The notes under the pieces are model-generated. The model did not search any database, had not been told where the DNA came from, and saw nothing but the letters and a program-made list of their open reading frames with translations. Shown piece after piece: positions 23,635 through 32,732 of a DNA stretch of 64,000 nt. The position numbers were made by a program, and so were the translations under genes. The first letter of the stretch is position 1; the number at the start of each line of letters is the position of its first letter. The stretch is from Streptomyces sp. CB01373 (GTDB lineage Bacteria > Actinomycetota > Actinomycetes > Streptomycetales > Streptomycetaceae), in contig NZ_NNBK01000005.1 in the NCBI RefSeq assembly GCF_002803075.1, positions 222,478 through 286,477 of the forward strand, written 5' to 3'.

Positions 23635-26600
23635 TCACTCGACGATGTGGCGTCCCTCCGGCCGCGCGCTGCAGGACGCCCGGAAGGCGCAGTGCGCGCA
23701 GTGCTGCCCGGCCGTCGGTGTGAACCGCTCGTCGAGAACCTTCCCGGCGGCGGTGGCCAGCAGCTCGCCGGCCCACTCCCCCTCCAGCGGCTCCTGGGTC
23801 TGCACCTTGGGCAGGCCGTCGCCGCCGTCCCGCTTGGCTGCGCCCTGGCGCAACTGGACCAGCTCGGCGCCGCCCGGCTCGGGGCGTTCCCCGTCGAAGA
23901 CCTCGTCCACCGCGCCCTCACGGACGGCGAGCTGGTAGACGGCGAGCTGCGGATGGCGGGCCACCTCGGCCCCGGTGGGCGCCTGCTTGCCGGTCTTGAA
24001 GTCGACGACGTAGGCACGTCCTTCGACGTCCGCCTCCACCCGGTCCATGGAGCCTCGGATCCGCACCTGGTAGCCGCCCGCTTCCAGGGTCACGTCGAAG
24101 TCGTGCTCGCCGGCCACCGGCGTGCGGCCGCCGCGCTCCAGGACGTGCCAGTTCAGGAAGCGTTCCAGCGCCACACGCGCGTGTTCCTTCTCCTGGGCCG
24201 ACTTCCACGGCGCGTCGAACGCGAGCGCGTTCCACACCGTCTCCAGGCGCTCCATGAGGACCGCGAGGTCGGCGGGGCTGCGTCCGGAGGCGACCTCGTC
24301 GGCGAGGACGTGCACCACGTTGCCGAAGCCCTGCGCGGCGGTCGCGGGTGCGTCGGCCTTGACCTCGCGGCTGAGGAACCACTGCAGTGCGCATGTGTTG
24401 GCGAGCTGGTCGAGGGCGCTGCCGGACAGCGCCACGGGCTGGTCGCGGTCGCGCAGCGGCACCTTGCTCTCGGTCGGGTCGGCCATGCCCCACCAGCGGT
24501 AGGGGTGAGCCGCCGGCACCAGCGGACGGCCGTCGTCGTCGGCGAGCGCGGCCAGCCGGGCCAGCCGGTGCGCGGCGGCCTGCCGGAGGGTGGCGGAGGC
24601 GCTCGGGTCGACGGTCGTGGCCCGCAGCTCGGCGACCAGGGCCGCCACCGACAGTGGACGGCGTGGGCGGGAGGTGACGTCCCTGGGTTCGACGCCGAGC
24701 TCGGTGAGGAAGCGGGAGGGCTGGTCACCGTCGTCGGCGGGGGCCTTCACCGCGGTCACCACGAGGCGTTCACGCGCGCGCGTGGCGGCCACGTAGAACA
24801 GCCGCCGCTCCTCCGCGAGCAGCGCGCCCGGGGTGAGCGGGGCGGCGAGTCCGTCGCGGCCGATGCGGTCGGCCTCCAGCAGGGAGCCACGGCGCCGCAG
24901 GTCCGGCCACAGGCCTTCCTGGACGCCCGCGACGACGACCAGGCGCCACTGCAGGCCCTTGGACCGGTGCGCCGTCATCAGCCGCACGGCCTCGGGGCGC
25001 ACGGCACGCCGGGTGAGCGTGTCGGCGGCGATGTCCTCGGCCTCGATCTCGGCGAGGAAGTTCAGGGCGCCCAGGCCGCCGGTGCGCTCCTCGGCGCGGG
25101 CGGCGGTCGCGAACAATGCGCACACGGCGTCGAGGTCCCGGTCCGCGTTGCGGCCCGCTGCGCCGCCGCGCCGGGCCGCGCGCTCCAGGCGGGAGGGCCA
25201 CGGTGTGCCGTCCCACAGGTCCCACAGCGCCTCCTCGGCGGTGCCGCCGCCCGCCAGGCGCTCCCGTGCCTTTCTGAGCAGCGCGCCGAGACGCTGGGCT
25301 CCACGCGCGTACGTGGGATCGTGCGCGACCAGGCGCTCGGGTTCCGCGAGCGCCCTCGCGAGCAGTTGGTCCGAGGGCGGGGGCAGCGGGTTGCCGGCGG
25401 CGCGTTCCTCCTCGCGCAGCGCGCGGCCCAGGCGACGCAGATCGGCGGCGTCCATGCCGGCCAGCGGCGAGGCGAGGAGAGTGAGCGCGGTCTCGGTGCC
25501 GAGCCAGCAGGAGCCGGCCTCCGCGTCCGCCTCGGCCTCCTCCCGGGGCTGCACGAGGGCGGCCTGCTCCTCGGTGACGGCGGCCTGCGCCCCGGCAAAG
25601 GCCGCCCCCTCCTCGGCGTCGGCCGCCGGCTCCCCGCCGGCCACCTGTTCCTCGCCGTCAGCTGCCCGCTTCCCGGCGTCGGCCGTCTGCTCCCCGGTGC
25701 CGACCGCCCCCTCCTCGGCGTCGGCCGTCTGCTCCCCGGCGTCGGCCACCGGATCCCAGGTGTCGGTCGGCCGCTCCTCGGCAACTGCTGTCAGCTCCTC
25801 GGCAACCGCCGTCGGCTCCCCGGCAACCGCATCCTCCGTGCGCCGCCCCGTCTCCGCGGTGGCCACCGCCCGCAGGGCCGTCACCAGGGGCGCCACCGCC
25901 GGCTCGTGGCGAAGGGGCAGGTCGTCGCCGTCGACGTCCAGGGGCACTCCGGCGGCCGTCAGGGCGCGGCTGAGGCCCGGGATGGAGCGGCCGCCGGCGC
26001 GCACCAGGACGGCCATCTCGCTCCACGGGACACCGTCCTCCAGGTGCGCCCGGCGCAGGATGTCGGCGATGTTGTCCACCTCGGTGCCCGGCGTCGGGTA
26101 CGTCCGGACCTCGACGCGGCCGCCGTCGCGCACCGGGGTGAGCTCCCGGTGGGCGCGGACCTTGTCGGCGGGCAGGCGGGTGAGCGGCATCCGCCGGGTC
26201 AGCAGCCGGGTCGCGGCGAGCAGGGCGGCGCCCGAGCGCCGGGAGGTGCGCAGGACCCGTACCGGCGCCGGAGTGCCGTCCGCGCGCGGGAACGTCTGCG
26301 GGAACTGGAGGATCCCGTTCACGTCCGCGCCCCGGAACGCGTAGATCGACTGGTCGGGGTCGCCGAACGCGAGCAGGGTGCGGCCGCCCCCGGCCAGCGC
26401 GCGCAGCAGCCGTACCTGGGCGGGGTCGGTGTCCTGGTACTCGTCGACGTAGACAGCGTCGTACCGCGCGGCGAGCCGTTCGGCGACCTCGGGGCGGCGG
26501 GCGAGGAGCACCGCGCGATGGACCAGTTCGGCGTAGTCGAGGACGCCCCGCAGGTCGAGGACGTCGAGGTACTCGGCGAGGAAGGCGGCCGCGGCCTGCC

Positions 26601-27243
26601 AGTCGGGGCGGCCGATGCTGCGGGCGAAGGCGGCCAGGGCGTCGGGCCCGAGACCCAGTTCGCGACTGCGGGCGAGGACCGCGCGGACCTCGTCGGCGAA
26701 ACCGCGGGTGGTCAGGCAGGCGCGCAGTTCGTCCGGCCAGCGCACGTGCGCCAGGCCCAGCCGCTCAAGGTCGACCTGGCCGGCCAGCAGTGAGCGGACG
26801 GTCACGTCCTGCTCGGGCCCGGACAGCAGCCGCAGCGGTTCGACGAACAGTTCACTGTCCTGGTGGGCACGGACCAGGGCGTAGCAGAACGAGTGGAAGG
26901 TGGTCGCCTGCGGGACGTGGGCGGCGCCGGTGCGCAGCGCCATGCGGTCGCGCAGGTCGACGGCGGCCCTGCGGCTGAACGTCAGCACCAGGATCCGCTC
27001 GGGGTCCTGGCCATTGGCGATCCGGGCGGCCACGGACTCGATCAGCGTGGTGGTCTTGCCAGTGCCCGGACCTGCGAGAACGAGCAGCGGACCGGTCCGG
27101 TGGTCAACCACGGAGCGCTGCGCTGCGTCCAGGTGAGGGGGATCCGGTCTGGTCGGCGGGGTACGCACCAGTCGGTAGGCGCCACGGTCCCCCTGCCGCA
27201 CCCGGGGGTGCGGCAGGTGCCTGGTGGAGGAAGAGGAGCTCAC
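23635..27243 (-). CDS. adnA: AdnA-like helicase-nuclease subunit with Fe-S cluster
   Basis: The product has 1202 residues from GTG at 27243. The motor has Walker A AGPGTGKTT, VDEYQDTDPAQVRLL, GDPDQSIYAFRG and MTAHRSKGLQW. The nuclease carries VVDFKTGKQAPTG and QLAVYQLA. Four cysteines of an iron-sulfur staple are visible: one in NTCALQWF and three in HCAHCAFRASC near the C-terminus, as in AdnA and AddB. Residues about 462-575 are a low-complexity insertion rich in Ala, Glu, Gly and Thr. AdnA pairs with AdnB; the same upstream-A, downstream-B order occurs in Mycobacterium. I recall adnAB reported as essential in Streptomyces. Confidence 0.93.
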   Translation of the reverse strand: MSSSSSTRHLPHPRVRQGDRGAYRLVRTPPTRPDPPHLDAAQRSVVDHRTGPLLVLAGPGTGKTTTLIESVAARIANGQDPERILVLTFSRRAAVDLRDRMALRTGAAHVPQATTFHSFCYALVRAHQDSELFVEPLRLLSGPEQDVTVRSLLAGQVDLERLGLAHVRWPDELRACLTTRGFADEVRAVLARSRELGLGPDALAAFARSIGRPDWQAAAAFLAEYLDVLDLRGVLDYAELVHRAVLLARRPEVAERLAARYDAVYVDEYQDTDPAQVRLLRALAGGGRTLLAFGDPDQSIYAFRGADVNGILQFPQTFPRADGTPAPVRVLRTSRRSGAALLAATRLLTRRMPLTRLPADKVRAHRELTPVRDGGRVEVRTYPTPGTEVDNIADILRRAHLEDGVPWSEMAVLVRAGGRSIPGLSRALTAAGVPLDVDGDDLPLRHEPAVAPLVTALRAVATAETGRRTEDAVAGEPTAVAEELTAVAEERPTDTWDPVADAGEQTADAEEGAVGTGEQTADAGKRAADGEEQVAGGEPAADAEEGAAFAGAQAAVTEEQAALVQPREEAEADAEAGSCWLGTETALTLLASPLAGMDAADLRRLGRALREEERAAGNPLPPPSDQLLARALAEPERLVAHDPTYARGAQRLGALLRKARERLAGGGTAEEALWDLWDGTPWPSRLERAARRGGAAGRNADRDLDAVCALFATAARAEERTGGLGALNFLAEIEAEDIAADTLTRRAVRPEAVRLMTAHRSKGLQWRLVVVAGVQEGLWPDLRRRGSLLEADRIGRDGLAAPLTPGALLAEERRLFYVAATRARERLVVTAVKAPADDGDQPSRFLTELGVEPRDVTSRPRRPLSVAALVAELRATTVDPSASATLRQAAAHRLARLAALADDDGRPLVPAAHPYRWWGMADPTESKVPLRDRDQPVALSGSALDQLANTCALQWFLSREVKADAPATAAQGFGNVVHVLADEVASGRSPADLAVLMERLETVWNALAFDAPWKSAQEKEHARVALERFLNWHVLERGGRTPVAGEHDFDVTLEAGGYQVRIRGSMDRVEADVEGRAYVVDFKTGKQAPTGAEVARHPQLAVYQLAVREGAVDEVFDGERPEPGGAELVQLRQGAAKRDGGDGLPKVQTQEPLEGEWAGELLATAAGKVLDERFTPTAGQHCAHCAFRASCSARPEGRHIVE

Positions 27244-27555
27244 GTGGTTCGCCGGTCCTGGTGGGTGTGCTGGGGTCTGTCACGGCCGGCGCTCAGCGCC
27301 GTCGTCGCGGGGACGGACGGCCCGGGGGAGAAGGCGGTGGCCGCTGGGGTGAGGTGGACACGCGGAGCCGACGCTACGCCGCTGCCGGGCGCGGAAGGAG
27401 CGCTTCGCCCTCTTCCCCCGCTTCTCCCGGTCCTCCCTCGCTACCGCCGTCACACGTGTCCCTCGACCCACGAACGTACGGCATGCCACGGGCGTGCCCC
27501 GATTCCCCCGTACGGGCCATGGACTCCCCATGACCCCCTCGAATGGCGGAAGCTG
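27244..27555. other. Intergenic region upstream of adnA
   Basis: This 312-base gap separates the end of the alkyltransferase-like gene from the adnA start, both on the minus strand. It should hold the adnAB promoter, but I cannot assign -10 and -35 boxes with confidence. I saw no GAAC-N4-GTTC LexA-type site and no convincing gene. Confidence 0.5.
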
Positions 27556-27963
27556 TCAGGTGTGACCCTGCGCACGTTCGCCGCCGTCCCACCGGGCCCG
27601 TCTCATGTCGAGGCGGGGCAGGTGGCCCTCCGCCGCCCTGCTCGCCTCCTTGAGGGGCGTGCCCTCCGTGCGGTAGTGGGCGAGAGCGCGCAGCTCGTGA
27701 CCCGGGAGCAGGACCCCGTCGGCGCGTACGACCCGCCACCACGGGACGGCGCCGCCGTACAGGGCCATCACGCGGCCCACCTGGCGGGGCCCTCCCCGCT
27801 CCAGCCACTCGGCGACGTCGCCGTACGTCATGACGCACCCGGGCGGGATCGTCTCGGCGACTTCCAGAACCCGCTCGGCGTACTCGGGCAGCGCGTCGGC
27901 GTACTCGGGCAGTGCGTCGGGGTGCTCGGGGCGGCCGTCGTCCGGAGGGCTCACTTCGCTCAT
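27556..27963 (-). CDS. Alkyltransferase-like (ATL) protein of the MGMT fold
   Basis: The product has 135 residues from ATG at 27963. An ATG at 27972 is also possible. The core matches the DNA-binding domain of O6-methylguanine-DNA methyltransferases: IPPGCVMTYGDVAEWL, the RQVGRVM helix, then VPWWRVVRADG and LPG. The acceptor cysteine of the PCHRV motif is replaced by tryptophan, the signature of ATL proteins, which bind O6-alkylguanine without repairing it and hand it to nucleotide excision repair. The N-terminus has a small in-frame duplication (ALPEYAD and ALPEYAE). It lies beside adnAB and uvrD2 in a repair cluster. Confidence 0.88.
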   Translation of the reverse strand: MSEVSPPDDGRPEHPDALPEYADALPEYAERVLEVAETIPPGCVMTYGDVAEWLERGGPRQVGRVMALYGGAVPWWRVVRADGVLLPGHELRALAHYRTEGTPLKEASRAAEGHLPRLDMRRARWDGGERAQGHT

Positions 27964-28151
27964 CCGCCCCATCCTGCCCCACCCCACCGACAGCGGACCG
28001 GGCCGCGTCCGGGGCGCGGCCCTCGCTCCCGGGCGGCGCCTCGGGCAGACTGTGCGGCTCCGCACATGCACACCCTGATGCCCCGGTGTGCCGGTGGAAC
28101 ATGCCACCATCATGCGGGCGGTAACCGGTGATTCGAGACCAAGAAGAGACC

Positions 28152-30971
28152 ATGAAGCAGCAGGGCGTGCACCCCGATGACGCGGAGGGCACCTCTGGGG
28201 CTTCGTCGCGTCCCGGCACCGACGGCACACATGCTCCGAAGGCGCAGGACCAGGACGCTCCGAAGGCGGCCAGGAAGCCCGCGGAGGAGGAGGCCGTGAC
28301 GCGCGCCGACGAGATCGAGGGCGACGAGCCCCTGCTCCCCGCGCGCGTGCACCGCCCCTCCGACCTGATGCGGCTGCTGGTGGGTGTGCTCGCCATCGTC
28401 GTCCTGCTGGCGATCGCCGGGTTCGCGCACGGCACCACCTCGGGCCTCGAACAGGACATCAACAAGGGCACCGGTCAGGCCCCCGATCTGCTCATCAAGA
28501 TCGCCGGGCTGGTGTCCAGCATCGCGATCCTGCTCGTCCCGGTCGCCTTCGCGATCGAACGGCTGATCAAACGGGACGGGCTGCGGATCGCCGACGGCGT
28601 GCTCGCGGCCGTCCTCGCCCACGGAGTGACGCTCGCCACCGACCTGTGGGTCGCCAAGGGCGCCCCGCACTCGATCCAGGACGCGCTGACCCAGCCCTCC
28701 CCCGGCAACGTCCACGCGCTCACCGATCCGGTGCACGGCTACCTCGCGCCCGTCATCGCGTACATGACGGCGGTCGGCATGTCCCGCCGGCCGCGCTGGC
28801 GCGCGGTGCTGTGGATCGTGCTGCTGCTCGACGCCTTCTCGATGCTGGTCACGGGCTACACCACGCCGTTCTCGATCATCCTGACGGTGCTGATCGGCTG
28901 GACCATCGCCTACGGCACCCTGTACGCGGTCGGCTCACCGAACGTCAGGCCCACGGGACGCACCCTGGTGGCGGGACTGCGGACCGTCGGTTTCCACCCG
29001 GTCAGCGCGGCCCGCGAGGAGGTCTCGGACACCGCGGACAGCGGTGACCGCGGCCGGCGCTATTTCGTCACCCTGGAGGACGGACCGCCGCTGGATGTCA
29101 CGGTCGTCGACCGCGAGCAGCAGGCACAGGGCTTCTTCTACCGCGTGTGGCGCAACCTCACGCTGCGCGGTCTGGCCACCCGCCGCAGCCTTCAGTCGCT
29201 GCGCCAGGCCCTCGAGCAGGAGGCGCTGCTCGCCTACGCGGCGATCGCGGCCGGAGCCAACGCGCCCAAGCTGATCGCGACCTCCGAACTCGGCCCCGAC
29301 GCCGTGATGCTCGTCTACGAGCACACCGGCGGCCGCACGCTCGACTCGCTGGCGGACGAGGAGATCACCGACGAGTTGTTGCACCGCACCTGGGAGCAGG
29401 TGCGGGCGTTGCAGTCACGGCGCATCGCGCACCGCAGGCTGGCCGGAGACGCGATCCTGGTGGATCGTTCCCGCAGAGTGATCCTCACCGACCTGCGCGG
29501 TGGCGAGGTCGCGGCCGGAGATCTGCTGCTGCGCATGGACATCGCCCAGCTGCTGACGACGCTCGGCCTGCGGGTGGGCGCCGAGCGCTCCGTCGCCTCC
29601 GCGGTCGGCGTCCTGGGACCCGACGCGGTCGCCGACTGTCTGCCGATGCTCCAGCCGATCGCTCTGACGCGTTCCACGCGCGCGACGTTGCGCAGGCTGG
29701 CCCGGGAGCGGGCGCAGCGGGAGCGCGAGGCGGTCCTGGAGACGTCCCGGCAGGCCAAGCAGGCCCGCCTGGAGCAGGCCGCCCAGGACACCGGCGAGAC
29801 CGGCCCGGCCATCTTGGAGAAGCCGGAGAAACCCGAGAAACCAGGGAAGCCAGGGAAGTCCGATAGGCCCGATAGGCCCGACAAGAAGGGCAAGAAGGCC
29901 GAGCGTGCCGAGGCACGGGCGGAGAAGCGGGCCATCGGCGAGGCCCTGGAGGAGGCCCGCGAGGAGGATCTGCTCACCCAGATCCGCCACCAGGTGCTGC
30001 GGATCAGGCCGCAGGCGCCGGTCGAACCGGCCCGGCTGGAGCGGATCAAACCCCGGACGCTGATCAGTTTCATCGCGGGTGCCATCGGCGCCTACTACCT
30101 GCTGACCCAGCTCACGCACATCGAGTTCGGCACGGTCTTCGCCCACGCCCAGTGGGGCTGGGTGATCGCGGCGGTGCTCTTCTCGGCGCTCAGCTATGTC
30201 GCCGCGGCGATGGCGCTGCTGGGCTTCGTGCCGGAGCGTGTCCCGTTCGTGCGGACCGTGGCGGCACAGGTCGCCGGCTCGTTCGTGAAGATCGTGGCAC
30301 CGGCCGCGGTCGGCGGCGTGGCCCTGAACACGCGCTTCCTGCAACGCGCGGGCGTGCGCCCCGGGCTCGCGGTGGCCAGTGTCGGCGCTTCGCAGCTTTT
30401 CGGGCTCGGCTGCCACATCCTGATGCTGCTGTCCTTCGGCTATCTGACCGGCACCGAGAAGACGCCGTCCCTGTCGCCGTCCCGGACGGTCATCGCGGGT
30501 CTGCTGACGGTCGCGGTGCTCGTGCTGGTGGTCACCTCGGTGCCGTTCCTGCGGAAGTTCGTCCTCACGCGCGTGCGTTCCCTCTTCGCGGGGGTCGTGC
30601 CGCGCATGCTGGACGTGCTCCAGCGGCCGCAGAAGCTCATCACCGGCATCGGCGGCATGCTGCTGCTGACGTTCTGCTTCGTAATGTGCCTGGACGCCTC
30701 GATCCGGGCCTTCGGCGACCAGTCGACCTCGCTCAGCATCGCCAGCGTCGCCGTCGTCTTCCTCGCAGGCAACGCGCTCGGCTCGGCCGCGCCGACCCCG
30801 GGCGGCGTCGGCGCGGTCGAGGCCACCCTCACGGTCGGTCTGATCGCGGTGGGCCTGCCGAAGGAAGTGGCCGCGCCCGCGGTGCTGATGTTCCGGCTGC
30901 TGACGCTGTGGCTGCCGGTCCTGCCCGGCTGGCTGGCCTTCAACCACCTGAGCCGCAAGGGCGCCCTATAG
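28152..30971 (+). CDS. Three-part membrane protein: N-terminal TM domain, kinase-like domain, LPG flippase-like domain
   Basis: The product has 939 residues from ATG at 28152 (GAAGAGA upstream); a GTG at 28128 is an alternative. After a polar start, about five membrane helices lie at 74-270. Residues about 300-480 form an AarF/RIO-like kinase remnant: AYAAIAAGANAPKLIATSEL, then VYEHTGG, a degenerate catalytic loop HRRLAGDAILVD and LTDLRGGE for DFG. Residues about 553-600 are Lys/Pro/Glu-rich repeats (KPEKPEKPGKPGK). The last 300 residues are a lysylphosphatidylglycerol-synthase-type membrane domain (UPF0104, MprF flippase-like) with TPGGVGAVEA. No MprF aminoacyl-transferase domain is present. 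Lipid transport is inferred from the family. Confidence 0.82.
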   Translation: MKQQGVHPDDAEGTSGASSRPGTDGTHAPKAQDQDAPKAARKPAEEEAVTRADEIEGDEPLLPARVHRPSDLMRLLVGVLAIVVLLAIAGFAHGTTSGLEQDINKGTGQAPDLLIKIAGLVSSIAILLVPVAFAIERLIKRDGLRIADGVLAAVLAHGVTLATDLWVAKGAPHSIQDALTQPSPGNVHALTDPVHGYLAPVIAYMTAVGMSRRPRWRAVLWIVLLLDAFSMLVTGYTTPFSIILTVLIGWTIAYGTLYAVGSPNVRPTGRTLVAGLRTVGFHPVSAAREEVSDTADSGDRGRRYFVTLEDGPPLDVTVVDREQQAQGFFYRVWRNLTLRGLATRRSLQSLRQALEQEALLAYAAIAAGANAPKLIATSELGPDAVMLVYEHTGGRTLDSLADEEITDELLHRTWEQVRALQSRRIAHRRLAGDAILVDRSRRVILTDLRGGEVAAGDLLLRMDIAQLLTTLGLRVGAERSVASAVGVLGPDAVADCLPMLQPIALTRSTRATLRRLARERAQREREAVLETSRQAKQARLEQAAQDTGETGPAILEKPEKPEKPGKPGKSDRPDRPDKKGKKAERAEARAEKRAIGEALEEAREEDLLTQIRHQVLRIRPQAPVEPARLERIKPRTLISFIAGAIGAYYLLTQLTHIEFGTVFAHAQWGWVIAAVLFSALSYVAAAMALLGFVPERVPFVRTVAAQVAGSFVKIVAPAAVGGVALNTRFLQRAGVRPGLAVASVGASQLFGLGCHILMLLSFGYLTGTEKTPSLSPSRTVIAGLLTVAVLVLVVTSVPFLRKFVLTRVRSLFAGVVPRMLDVLQRPQKLITGIGGMLLLTFCFVMCLDASIRAFGDQSTSLSIASVAVVFLAGNALGSAAPTPGGVGAVEATLTVGLIAVGLPKEVAAPAVLMFRLLTLWLPVLPGWLAFNHLSRKGAL

Positions 30972-30996
30972 GGCACGTCCCGGCCGTACTCCGAAC

Positions 30997-31024
30997 GGCC
31001 CGCCTCCCGCGCGGGAGGCGGGCC
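30997..31024 (+). terminator. Hairpin terminator after the kinase/flippase gene
   Basis: A perfect 14-base inverted repeat (GGCCCGCCTCCCGC and its complement) with no separate loop lies in the 72-base gap before the first peptidase-like gene. Confidence 0.75.
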
Positions 31025-31043
31025 ACGGCGTGAGGATGGGGCC

Positions 31044-32585
31044 ATGCACAAGCGCCACGGGCTGCGCGCCGCCGCCCTGACCACGACCACCGTCCTGTTG
31101 AGCGCCCTGACGGCGGGCTGCGGCGGGCTCTCCGTCGGCGGGGGGCCGACGGACCCGGCGCTGGACTGGAAGAACTGCCCGGCACCGTCCGCGGCGGAGG
31201 GCGACGGGGCGTCGCCCTCGGCGGCGCCCGGCGGCGGCAAGTGGCAGTGCGCCACCGTGAAGGCGCCGCTGGACTGGAGCAAGCCGCAGGGCGACACGAT
31301 CGACATCGCGCTGATCCGGGCGAAGGCGACCGGGCCCGGCAAGCGCATCGGCTCGCTGCTCTTCAACTTCGGCGGCCCGGGCGGCTCCGGCGTCACCACG
31401 CTGCCCGCGCTCGCCCAGGACTACACCAAACTGCGCACCCGCTACGACCTGGTGAGCTTCGACCCGCGCGGGGTGGGGCGCAGCACCGGCGTGAAATGCA
31501 AGACCGACCCACAGCTCGACCAGTACTTCCAGCAGGACGCGGTTCCGCAGACCGCCGCCCAACGTGCCACGTTCGTGAACAACACCAAGCAGTTCAACGC
31601 CACCTGCGAGAAGAACTCCGGGCGGATCCTGCCGCATGTGCGCACCACCGACGCCGCCCGCGACATGGACCTGATCCGCCAGGCGCTCGGCGACTCCAGG
31701 CTCCACTACTTCGGGATCTCCTACGGCACCGAACTCGGCGGCGTGTACGCCCATCTGTTCCCCAAGCACGTGGGCCGCGCCGTCTTCGACGCGGTCGTCG
31801 ACCCCACCCAGACCCCCGAGCAGACCTCGCTCGGCCAGGCCAGGGGCTTCCAGCTCGCCCTCGACAACTTCGCGAAGGACTGCGCTTCCAAGGGCACCAA
31901 GTGCCCGATCGGCAGCGACGCCCAAGACGTCGAGAACCGAGTCGCCGCACTGCTCAAGAAGCTCGACACCAATCCGATCCCCGGCATCTTCCCGCGCCGG
32001 CTGACCCGGACCGCCGCGACCAACGGCATCGCCCAGGCCCTGTACTCCAAGGAGTTGTGGGCCCCGCTCATCGAAGGGCTGCAGCGGGCCTACACGGGCA
32101 ACGGCGAGATCCTGATGCTGCTGTCCGACGCGATGAACGGCCGCAGCATCAACGGCAAATACAGCAACCTCGCCGCCGCGAACGCCGCCATCAACTGCGC
32201 CGACCAGAAGCAGCGGTACACGCCGTCCTTCGTGGAACAGAAGCTGCCCGAGTTCCGGGCCGCCTCCCCGGTGTTCGGGGACTTCCTCGCCTGGGGCATG
32301 CTCAGCTGCACCCAGTGGGCGGTGCCGGGCGCGGCCGCGCACGCCGACGTGAGCGCTCCCGGTTCGGCGCCGATCCTCGTGGTGGGCAACACCGGCGACC
32401 CGGCGACTCCGTACGGGGGCGCCAGGAGGATGGTGGACGCGCTGGGCAAGGGTGTCGGCGTCGAACTCACCTGGCACGGCCAGGGGCACGGCGCGTACGA
32501 CAGCAAGGACCCGTGCGTGCAGAGCGCGGTGAACAGCTATCTGCTCGACGGAAAGGTGCCGCCAACCGGAAAGGTCTGCGCCTAG
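31044..32585 (+). CDS. Secreted alpha/beta hydrolase lipoprotein, TAP (tripeptidyl aminopeptidase) family, copy 1
   Basis: The product has 513 residues from ATG at 31044 with GAGGATGGGG upstream. A lipoprotein signal peptide ends at the lipobox LTAGC, near residue 26. The alpha/beta hydrolase fold shows FNFGGPGGSG (oxyanion region), VSFDPRGVGRS and the nucleophile elbow GISYG. The TAP-like C-terminal domain holds GNTGDPATPYGGA and the catalytic histidine in GQGHGAY. Such enzymes remove tripeptides from exported proteins or feed on peptides outside the cell. It is followed after 147 bases by a close paralogue. Confidence 0.92.
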   Translation: MHKRHGLRAAALTTTTVLLSALTAGCGGLSVGGGPTDPALDWKNCPAPSAAEGDGASPSAAPGGGKWQCATVKAPLDWSKPQGDTIDIALIRAKATGPGKRIGSLLFNFGGPGGSGVTTLPALAQDYTKLRTRYDLVSFDPRGVGRSTGVKCKTDPQLDQYFQQDAVPQTAAQRATFVNNTKQFNATCEKNSGRILPHVRTTDAARDMDLIRQALGDSRLHYFGISYGTELGGVYAHLFPKHVGRAVFDAVVDPTQTPEQTSLGQARGFQLALDNFAKDCASKGTKCPIGSDAQDVENRVAALLKKLDTNPIPGIFPRRLTRTAATNGIAQALYSKELWAPLIEGLQRAYTGNGEILMLLSDAMNGRSINGKYSNLAAANAAINCADQKQRYTPSFVEQKLPEFRAASPVFGDFLAWGMLSCTQWAVPGAAAHADVSAPGSAPILVVGNTGDPATPYGGARRMVDALGKGVGVELTWHGQGHGAYDSKDPCVQSAVNSYLLDGKVPPTGKVCA

Positions 32586-32732
32586 CCGCGCAGGCCACAC
32601 AGCCCCTCACCAACAAAAGAGCAGGTCAAAGGGTTATCCACAGCCTCTCACGAGTGTGGTGGGATCCGCCTACCATGGCCTGAACGCTCTCCGCCGTCCG
32701 ATTCGCGGAGAGCCGGTGAGGGGGGAAGGCAC

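Noticed and set aside
23203..26793. A 1196-codon + strand frame opposite adnA
   Set aside because: Same reason: low-complexity translation, no ribosome site, and complete overlap with the AdnA motifs.
27280..27531. 83-codon minus-strand frame upstream of adnA
   Set aside because: Arg-rich, no ribosome site, no similarity that I recognise. Considered spacer.
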